Assembly (NCBI GenBank): GCA_029262975.1
Contig: JAJCYJ010000235.1
Coordinates: 1 to 7,524 of the forward strand
From: Saprospiraceae bacterium
GTDB taxonomy: Bacteria > Bacteroidota > Bacteroidia > Chitinophagales > Saprospiraceae
Direction: 5' to 3'
DNA: 7,524 nt
The notes beneath the pieces were generated by a model. It was not told the DNA's origin, made no database searches, and saw only the letters and a program-made list of their open reading frames with translations. The stretch's first letter is position 1. Each line of letters begins with the position of its first letter. This document shows, piece by piece, positions 1-5,055 of the stretch. Both the position numbers and the translations under genes were made by a program.

Positions 1-834
1 AAACTTCGCATTGCTAAGGCTAATCTGGAAGTAGAAGTGGAGGCCCGAACCCAGGAATTGGAAGATGTTGTCAACGAACTCCTTAAGTCAAACAGGAAGA
101 TAGAAGAAAGTAGAATTGAACTAAAAAGAAGTCTTGACAAAGAAAAAGAATTGAACGAGCTAAAGTCACGATTTGTCTCGATGGCATCACACGAATTCAG
201 AACGCCATTGAGTACAATAATGTCATCTGCTTCATTAGTAGCTCGATATCCAGATAATACCCAAATCGAAAAAAGGCACAAACATGTAGAAAGGATCAAA
301 TCTGCTGTCGCTAATTTGACGGGAATTCTCAATGACTTCTTATCTTTAAGCAAATTAGAAGAAGGCAAGGTAGAAGTCAGAATAGCCCCTGTCACGTTAC
401 CTGATTTATGCGATCAGATCATCCAGGAATTAAATGGGATTATGAAGCCCAATCAAAAAATCGTAAAGAAGATAATAGGGCAACCAAGAACTATACTTAC
501 TGAACCCGGGATGCTAAAAAATTCACTTTTTAATCTTATATCAAATGCAACTAAATATTCTGGAGAAGGTTCTATAATACATTGCACCATTCAATACAAT
601 GAAGATTCGATCCAGTTTAATATCCAAGATGAAGGTATAGGTATACCCGCATCAGAACAACAATATCTTTTTCAGAGATTCTTCCGGGCTTCCAATGTTG
701 AGACAATTCAGGGCACTGGACTTGGATTGAATATTGTAAAAAGATATGTAGATCTCCTTAAAGGTACACTCACATTTAACAGTAAAGAAGGAGCAGGTAC
801 GACCTTCACACTTAATATTCCTTACGAAATATGA
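1..834 (+). CDS. Sensor histidine kinase, C-terminal part (5' end outside window)
   Basis: This is the transmitter part of a two-component sensor kinase that autophosphorylates on histidine and passes the phosphate to its partner regulator. The reading frame is open from base 1 with no stop, so the true start lies outside the window. The GTG at 37 falls inside a charged coiled-coil linker (about bases 1-165) of the kind that follows a PAS or other sensor domain, and is unlikely to be a start. Seen in order: the H-box SHEFRTPL with the phospho-accepting His codon at 190-192, a second dimerisation helix to about 360, N-box NLISNATKYS near 532-561, G1 box DEGIGIP at 628-648, an F-box (LFQRFF) near 667-684, and G2 box GTGLGL at 712-729. 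All catalytic motifs are intact. The stop overlaps the next start as ATGA, so the pair is probably cotranscribed and translationally coupled. The signal sensed cannot be told because the input domain is not in the window. Confidence 0.95.
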   Translation, partial: KLRIAKANLEVEVEARTQELEDVVNELLKSNRKIEESRIELKRSLDKEKELNELKSRFVSMASHEFRTPLSTIMSSASLVARYPDNTQIEKRHKHVERIKSAVANLTGILNDFLSLSKLEEGKVEVRIAPVTLPDLCDQIIQELNGIMKPNQKIVKKIIGQPRTILTEPGMLKNSLFNLISNATKYSGEGSIIHCTIQYNEDSIQFNIQDEGIGIPASEQQYLFQRFFRASNVETIQGTGLGLNIVKRYVDLLKGTLTFNSKEGAGTTFTLNIPYEI

Positions 835-1877
835 AAAAAATATTAGTTATAGAAGATACACTTGAGGTCAGAGAAAATATCTGTGAAATCCTCGAATTAG
901 ATGGATATGAGGTCTACGCTGCATCCCATGGTAAAGAAGGTGTAGAAAAAGCTATAAAAAAATTACCAGACTTGATTCTATGCGATATAATGATGCCGGA
1001 ATTGGATGGTTTTGGCGTTTTAAAAATTCTAAATAAAAACCGAAAGACACATCATATACCTTTTATTTTCTTAACAGCTAAGGCAGAACGTTCAGACTTC
1101 AGGAAAGGAATGGGTCTGGGAGCTGATGATTATATCACCAAACCTTTTGACGATACAGAATTATTAGAAGCGATCGAAATGCGCCTCAAAAAGTCTGAAA
1201 CAGCATCAATTTCTTTTGATGGAACGGAAGAAAGTCTTCAACGTTTTTTTTCTGAAGCAAAAGCCAAAGAAGAGTTAGAGCTCCTTACTGAGAATCGCGA
1301 GTTGCGATATTATAAGAAAAAAGATGTCATTTATAGTCATGAAAGCAGACCACACTGGCTCTTTTTTCTGGTGTCAGGGAGTGTTAAATGCTTTCAAACC
1401 AATGAGTTTGGTAAGGAGCTAATCACTCATATTTATAAAAAGGGAGAGTTTTTTGGTTATCATGCACTTATTACAGAATCCCCTTATATAGATAGTTGCG
1501 TGGCCCTTGAAGCAACTACATTGCGGCTTATACCAAGAGAGGATTTCAAGTTGTTGCTATTTAACAATCGCGACTTCGCGGCCCAATTTATCAAGATGAT
1601 ATCCAATCAGGTTGAAGAAACCGAACAGAATTTATTGGAGTTAGCTTATAGCTCAGTAAGAAGGAAAGTTGCTATGGCCCTCCTTTCATTTGATAGCGTA
1701 ACTGACGAAGATAACATTGTGGATATATCCAGAGAAGATTTAGCATCGAAAGCTGGTACGGCCAAAGAGACATTGATAAGGACACTTTCAGAGTTCAAAT
1801 CAGAAGGACTCATAACTGTTGAAAGCGGATTAATTACTATTCTTAATGAGCGCGGTTTGAGATCTATGCCTCAGTAA
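831..1877 (+). CDS. Response regulator with Crp/Fnr-type DNA-binding output (REC-cNMP-HTH fusion)
   Basis: This 348-residue transcription factor is the likely cognate regulator of the kinase just upstream, sharing an ATGA overlap with it. Residues 1-121 are a complete receiver domain: acidic pair E8/D9, phospho-acceptor D52 in CDIMMPELDG, T82 in FLTAK, and K104 in TKPF. A linker leads to a cyclic-nucleotide-binding fold (about 150-240), a long dimerisation helix (about 245-287), and a Crp-type winged helix (about 296-345) with recognition helix TAKETLIRTL. The cNMP pocket keeps G205-E206, but the place of the Arg that binds cAMP phosphate in E. coli CRP is D221, so cAMP binding is doubtful. 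There is no N-terminal cysteine cluster, so it is not an oxygen-sensing iron-sulfur FNR. REC-Crp fusions are recurrent in Bacteroidota. The target is not shown by the protein, but FNR-like boxes lie beside the convergent neighbour (2162-2197). The start is fixed by the overlap and the canonical MKKILVIED receiver beginning. Confidence 0.93.
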   Translation: MKKILVIEDTLEVRENICEILELDGYEVYAASHGKEGVEKAIKKLPDLILCDIMMPELDGFGVLKILNKNRKTHHIPFIFLTAKAERSDFRKGMGLGADDYITKPFDDTELLEAIEMRLKKSETASISFDGTEESLQRFFSEAKAKEELELLTENRELRYYKKKDVIYSHESRPHWLFFLVSGSVKCFQTNEFGKELITHIYKKGEFFGYHALITESPYIDSCVALEATTLRLIPREDFKLLLFNNRDFAAQFIKMISNQVEETEQNLLELAYSSVRRKVAMALLSFDSVTDEDNIVDISREDLASKAGTAKETLIRTLSEFKSEGLITVESGLITILNERGLRSMPQ

Positions 1878-1880
1878 AAC

Positions 1881-2120
1881 TTATGCAGCTACAGATATAC
1901 CTGAAGTATTTGATCTTTCATTTTTGAAATGGTTAAACTGCATAAATTTCAAGGGTTTTAATTCAATCTTTACACCGAGCAAGGCCGATAACAGCACAGG
2001 AAATGCTAAAAAGGCAAGTAATGGTTGACCGATAAAGAAGGAGACCAGAATAATACCCATCATAAGATAAAATCTGAGTAACACAGCACTAAAAGATAAT
2101 TCGAAGGCTTTCATATTCAT
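1881..2120 (-). CDS. Small two-helix membrane protein, family not recognised
   Basis: This short protein (79 residues from the ATG at 2120) is not one I can name. It has a short polar N-terminus, two closely spaced hydrophobic segments (about residues 13-32 and 33-52) separated by a Gly-Gln-Pro turn, and a 27-residue basic, hydrophilic tail. This suggests a helical hairpin in the inner membrane with both ends on the same side; by the positive-inside tendency the tail (K, R, H rich) is probably cytoplasmic. The frame also holds a GTG at 2132 and an ATG at 2114. The two ATGs are preferred because a promoter-like -7 element occupies 2132-2139, which would put the GTG at or before the transcript start. 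No ribosome-binding site is visible, as is common in this phylum. Its stop is only 3 bases from the stop of the convergent Crp-type regulator. Tandem FNR-like boxes stand in front of it, so it is probably a controlled gene and not a chance frame. Confidence 0.75.
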   Translation of the reverse strand: MNMKAFELSFSAVLLRFYLMMGIILVSFFIGQPLLAFLAFPVLLSALLGVKIELKPLKFMQFNHFKNERSNTSGISVAA

Positions 2121-2131
2121 TGTATTTATCA

Positions 2132-2139
2132 CAAAGATG
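2132..2139 (-). promoter_or_regulatory. Putative Bacteroidota -7 promoter element for the small membrane protein
   Basis: Read on the minus strand the sequence is CATCTTTG, matching five of six fixed positions of the TAnnTTTG element known from Bacteroidota promoters. It would start transcription at about 2125-2128, just before the ATGs at 2120 and 2114. There is no clear TTG -33 element at the expected distance, which would fit an activator-dependent promoter. A single 8-base match is weak by itself; the support comes from its spacing to the operators at 2162-2197. Confidence 0.4.
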
Positions 2140-2161
2140 AAAGAACCCTGATTGGTGTAGG

Positions 2162-2175
2162 ATGATCGCCATCAA
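2162..2175. promoter_or_regulatory. FNR-box-like operator, proximal copy
   Basis: On the minus strand this reads TTGAT-GGCG-ATCAT, matching the FNR consensus TTGAT-N4-ATCAA at 9 of 10 positions. Its centre (2168.5) lies about 41.5 bases upstream of the start point predicted from the -7 element at 2132-2139, the place where FNR and CRP act as class II activators. It is intergenic. The binder is inferred to be a Crp/Fnr-family protein, perhaps the response regulator encoded at 831-1877. Confidence 0.6.
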
Positions 2176-2183
2176 CAAAAGAG

Positions 2184-2197
2184 ATGATATTAATCAA
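2184..2197. promoter_or_regulatory. FNR-box-like operator, distal copy
   Basis: On the minus strand this reads TTGAT-TAAT-ATCAT, again 9 of 10 against the FNR consensus and identical to the proximal copy at all ten specific positions, while the four spacer bases differ. The two centres are exactly 22 bases apart, so both dimers would sit on the same face of the helix. Conservation of the arms but not of the spacers argues for a binding site over a simple duplication. Confidence 0.6.
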
Positions 2198-2205
2198 ACA
2201 TTTTT

Positions 2206-2215
2206 ATACATGTAT
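2206..2215. repeat. Perfect 10-base palindrome
   Basis: ATACATGTAT is fully self-complementary and lies between the stop of the MG2 protein gene and the distal FNR-like box, its centre 20 bases from that box. It could be a further protein site or chance in A/T-rich DNA. It has no loop and no clear U-tract, so it is not a convincing terminator. Confidence 0.25.
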
Positions 2216-2233
2216 GTGGGCTAATTCCTGGAT

Positions 2234-3925
2234 TCAGTTAGCCATGACTGTGCTCAGATTAATTCGGTTCTGAAGTATTATCCCGTCAAGGGTTCTTGCT
2301 ACAACTACTACTTCGAATGAACTGATATCGTCAGACGTTAAAAATTCGATTTCTTTAGTCTTTTCGTCTTTTACGAAATGATTTGGCTGCCAATACAGAA
2401 GCGGCTTAAATGCTGGAAATGAACGATCCTTCTCAGATATTTGTACGGGAAATTCTACAATGGGCTGAAGACCAGTGTAACTGATTATGTCTTCTTCGTC
2501 TCCTTGAGGCAACTTAAAATCTCTCTGATTGGTCTTGATAATCACATATCCAAATTCTCCGAATGTTCCAAATTGCTTCGTTATGTCTCTCCAGTCATAA
2601 TACAGTTCAACCATATCAACATTGTCAGATTTCATGTTGTATATGAATTGGGCATCCTTTGTAATTTTTCCATCTACTATAAAGACAGGCGAACGCAGAA
2701 AATAATAGTCATCACTTCTTCCGCCATTTTTATTGCTCTCTGGATTAAACATCCTGGCAGTAATTTTATCACCGCTTTTCAGGAAGTTGAGTTGAGAACC
2801 TAAAATCTCATCGAAAAACTTACCTACCGTTTCGAAGTTGACGTATTCGTTTATTTTAAAAGTTTTGTTAGGACGTACTTCTGATCTATTTTTAGCGTAA
2901 TCCTTTATTATTATCTCATTTTCAAGTTGGTTGAAATGCTGGTAAATTCTTTTTCTTTTATTGCTGACCTCGAGGTAAGAAGTAATATCATCATCATATT
3001 GGGAAGTCATAGCAATGTTCGTAGTTACGGGATCTTCAGCTCTCAAATTAATGCGTGTATCCGCATATTCTTCATACAGATAACCTGCAATTTGTAATTT
3101 ACTTCGACCTAGTTGATCCTTCATCAAAATTGTGAATTTCCCACTTTCATCAGACCGGGAATAAAACATCTTGTTCTCTTCAGAATTAAACGCACCAATT
3201 ACACTGATTTTAACTGGATTGTCATTTGCATCATAAATATTACCTTGCACATATGTTCTTTCATCCAAGCCAAGCATGACGCCGAACTTAAGTTGAATGG
3301 GTTTTGAAAAAACACAACCTGTCTCAAGTGATTTTCCAATTAGCCCCTTGTCAACAACTGAGATCGACAAATTAGCAGGAACTAATTCGCCATCACTATT
3401 TCTAACTTCAGCGGAAAGTCGCACCTTTTCAGAAAGGGAATAACTTTCTTTGTCAGAAGTCAAATTAAGATTTAGATTTCCACTCGATGCATTTGGTATA
3501 TATCCCATTAAATCTTCTTGTGGGAAAATAGGTTGCAAACCCTCTCCATTCAAATCATTATAAATAGGAACTTCAAATTCCAGAATTTTTATAGGATCAA
3601 AAGTCTTATTTTCTAATCCGTAAAAGCTAAAATGATATAAACCCGACTTCAGATCAAATGGGATTTTATAATAACCGGAAATCATCGACTTTTCCAATTG
3701 AACAAAACTTTCATCTACAACCTGGTTATTGTTACCCTGGACGATTGCTTTTATTTTACCAGAAATGTTTTCAAATCCAGAAGGAAGATAAATTTTATAC
3801 CATGCGACTTCGCCTGTAACATAAAAAGGTTTATCTATATGGATTGTAGCATCTGATTGGCTATTCAATACGATAGATATGAATGTCAGTAAAGTTGCTA
3901 TTAAAACAATTCTTACATTTTGCAT
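2234..3925 (-). CDS. MG2-domain secreted protein with TonB plug-like domain
   Basis: This is a 563-residue exported protein. An N-terminal signal peptide (about 1-23, hydrophobic VLIATLLTFISIVL) is followed by a macroglobulin MG2-like beta domain (about 26-118) with the typical opening IHIDKPFYVTGEVAWYKIYL. Next come a second beta segment (about 150-193), a carboxypeptidase-regulatory-like fold (about 222-296, VQGNIYDANDNPV, DESGKFTI), a region resembling a TonB-receptor plug (about 359-466, with VFIVDGK and GEFGYVIIKTN), and a C-terminal macroglobulin-like strand region (about 490-552, FLTSDDISSFEVVV). No barrel follows. Related Bacteroidota proteins as I know them are often larger, around 800 residues or more, so this is a compact version. 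It lies 32 bases downstream of a DUF4249 lipoprotein and is likely the last gene of the receptor operon. The biochemical role is unknown; a periplasmic or surface partner of the receptor is inferred. The start is the ATG directly before the signal peptide. Confidence 0.85.
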   Translation of the reverse strand: MQNVRIVLIATLLTFISIVLNSQSDATIHIDKPFYVTGEVAWYKIYLPSGFENISGKIKAIVQGNNNQVVDESFVQLEKSMISGYYKIPFDLKSGLYHFSFYGLENKTFDPIKILEFEVPIYNDLNGEGLQPIFPQEDLMGYIPNASSGNLNLNLTSDKESYSLSEKVRLSAEVRNSDGELVPANLSISVVDKGLIGKSLETGCVFSKPIQLKFGVMLGLDERTYVQGNIYDANDNPVKISVIGAFNSEENKMFYSRSDESGKFTILMKDQLGRSKLQIAGYLYEEYADTRINLRAEDPVTTNIAMTSQYDDDITSYLEVSNKRKRIYQHFNQLENEIIIKDYAKNRSEVRPNKTFKINEYVNFETVGKFFDEILGSQLNFLKSGDKITARMFNPESNKNGGRSDDYYFLRSPVFIVDGKITKDAQFIYNMKSDNVDMVELYYDWRDITKQFGTFGEFGYVIIKTNQRDFKLPQGDEEDIISYTGLQPIVEFPVQISEKDRSFPAFKPLLYWQPNHFVKDEKTKEIEFLTSDDISSFEVVVVARTLDGIILQNRINLSTVMAN

Positions 3926-3937
3926 AATTAATCTGTT

Positions 3938-3955
3938 ATCTATAATTGAATAGAT
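3938..3955. repeat. Short inverted repeat in the gap before the MG2 protein gene
   Basis: ATCTAT and ATAGAT are perfect 6-base arms around a 6-base loop. The hairpin lies in the 32-base spacer between two minus-strand genes, 12 bases before the downstream ATG. The T-run that follows it is on the plus strand, where no gene ends, so it does not look like an intrinsic terminator for the operon. It could tune translation or transcript ends, or be chance in A/T-rich DNA. Confidence 0.3.
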
Positions 3956-3957
3956 TT

Positions 3958-5055
3958 TTAATCAATCCAATAAGCAGGTTTTATCAAAGTCGCTGATGGA
4001 TCAATCAGACAGTCACAACAAAGACCGCATATACAATTTCCTCCTGGACCTGCAAAGCAAGGATTCGGAGAAGGACAGAGTGTCCTCGCAGTGGATGCTA
4101 ATTCCGCATCCACCCTCTTTCTAATAATATCTTCCTGCGCGGCAAAGAAATATCCAAATATTGCGTCTTCCGGATCATTAATATTTTCAAAGTTAGTCGG
4201 TATTTCGCCTACCGGACCGTCGAACATATTACCTTCTCTTTCACTTAGGATATTAATACTATTCCAATATTTAAAAGCCCCCTGACTGAGCGAATACTGA
4301 CGTACTTCATAATACAGACCTTCACCAAATCTAAAATCCAATGGCGTAACAGTCAACTCAAAGTCCTCTACTTTCCCTCCAGCTAAATCTCCAGGATCAA
4401 GGACATATATCTGATTGACATTGGCTGTTTTATTTAAGTAACACGTTTTTTCTATCCCATCCGGATCATTAATACCGTCATCCGTCACTCTATATACTGT
4501 ATTGACCTCCCAATAAATACCACCAGATCCGCTATTCTCTATATCAGAATCAATAGATAACTTAATCTGATCTTCTGGTTCAAAATTGCCTCTGCTATCT
4601 GGTACCAGAACTTGGGTAACGGCTACATCCAGCGATACAGGCCTCCCACTTGTCGCCAGGATATCTGATTGTGATTCATATATGCGATTGTCAAAAGTCT
4701 CTACTCTTATCCTGTACCCTGTCCCTATTGTGGCCTGAATAGGTGTTGTATTATCAAGTATTTGCTTGTAAGAACCAGGAGTCCTTGTCTCCAATAACAT
4801 TTCATTGTTGTTATCGTCAAAAAAAGTAACCTTACGTACACTTACAGGCTGTCGTGACTCCGGAGAGAAATCAAAAAGTCTGGACACGCCTAACTCAACA
4901 AAAGAAGGATCACCTTTTACAACCCTACCCTGGAGTACGATACTATTAGCTAATCCTGCTGGTACGTCAAAGTCAATAGGATCTATACATGACACCGTCA
5001 TAAGCATCATCAAGAAGAATGACTTAAGCAATAATTTATCAGACAAATTTATCAT
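3958..5055 (-). CDS. DUF4249-type outer-membrane lipoprotein, partner of the TonB receptor
   Basis: This is a 365-residue lipoprotein. Residues 1-23 form a lipoprotein signal (hydrophobic FFLMMLMTVS then C23), with acidic residues soon after the cysteine (IDPIDFD) as in Bacteroidota lipoproteins. The body is beta-rich: an early VLQGRV...V.LGVSRLF segment, a YRIRVET.DNRIYES strand pair, a central YWEVNTVYRV block, and the helix-like region FKYWNSINILS. The C-terminus has a cysteine cluster followed by KPAYW, and this order, as well as the genetic pairing with a TonB-dependent receptor, is characteristic of DUF4249. The function of the family is not established. By position it is probably a surface or periplasm-facing accessory of the receptor, perhaps in ligand capture. 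The ATG overlaps the receptor stop as ATGA, indicating translational coupling and fixing the start. The C-terminus is unusually rich in cysteine: C327, C333, C341, C343, C346, C347 and C349. Confidence 0.88.
   Translation of the reverse strand: MINLSDKLLLKSFFLMMLMTVSCIDPIDFDVPAGLANSIVLQGRVVKGDPSFVELGVSRLFDFSPESRQPVSVRKVTFFDDNNNEMLLETRTPGSYKQILDNTTPIQATIGTGYRIRVETFDNRIYESQSDILATSGRPVSLDVAVTQVLVPDSRGNFEPEDQIKLSIDSDIENSGSGGIYWEVNTVYRVTDDGINDPDGIEKTCYLNKTANVNQIYVLDPGDLAGGKVEDFELTVTPLDFRFGEGLYYEVRQYSLSQGAFKYWNSINILSEREGNMFDGPVGEIPTNFENINDPEDAIFGYFFAAQEDIIRKRVDAELASTARTLCPSPNPCFAGPGGNCICGLCCDCLIDPSATLIKPAYWID

Noticed and set aside
1320..1730. Classical cAMP-dependent CRP or iron-sulfur FNR
   Set aside because: An intact receiver domain precedes the fold, Arg82 of CRP is replaced (D221), and the four-cysteine FNR cluster is absent.
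1919..1952. Inverted repeats TTGAAAT/ATTTCAA and CATTT/AAATG as a terminator for the convergent genes
   Set aside because: They lie inside the coding sequence of the small membrane protein, are A/T only or nearly so, the first has a 15-base loop, and no U-tract follows in the right place for either gene.
2121..2132. GTG at 2132 as start of the small membrane protein (83 residues)
   Set aside because: Two in-frame ATGs follow within 18 bases, and the putative -7 element at 2132-2139 would put transcription start near or after this GTG. It remains possible if the real promoter is further upstream.
2198..2233. Intrinsic terminator after the MG2 protein gene
   Set aside because: Only a weak ACAT/ATGT pairing and the loopless ATACATGTAT palindrome are present, with no GC-rich stem plus U-tract. 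The operon may therefore read through into the small membrane gene or end by another mechanism.
2441..2803. 120-codon open frame on the + strand
   Set aside because: It lies wholly inside the MG2 protein gene on the opposite strand, has no recognisable domain, and reads as low-grade antisense sequence; the minus-strand product has clear domains.
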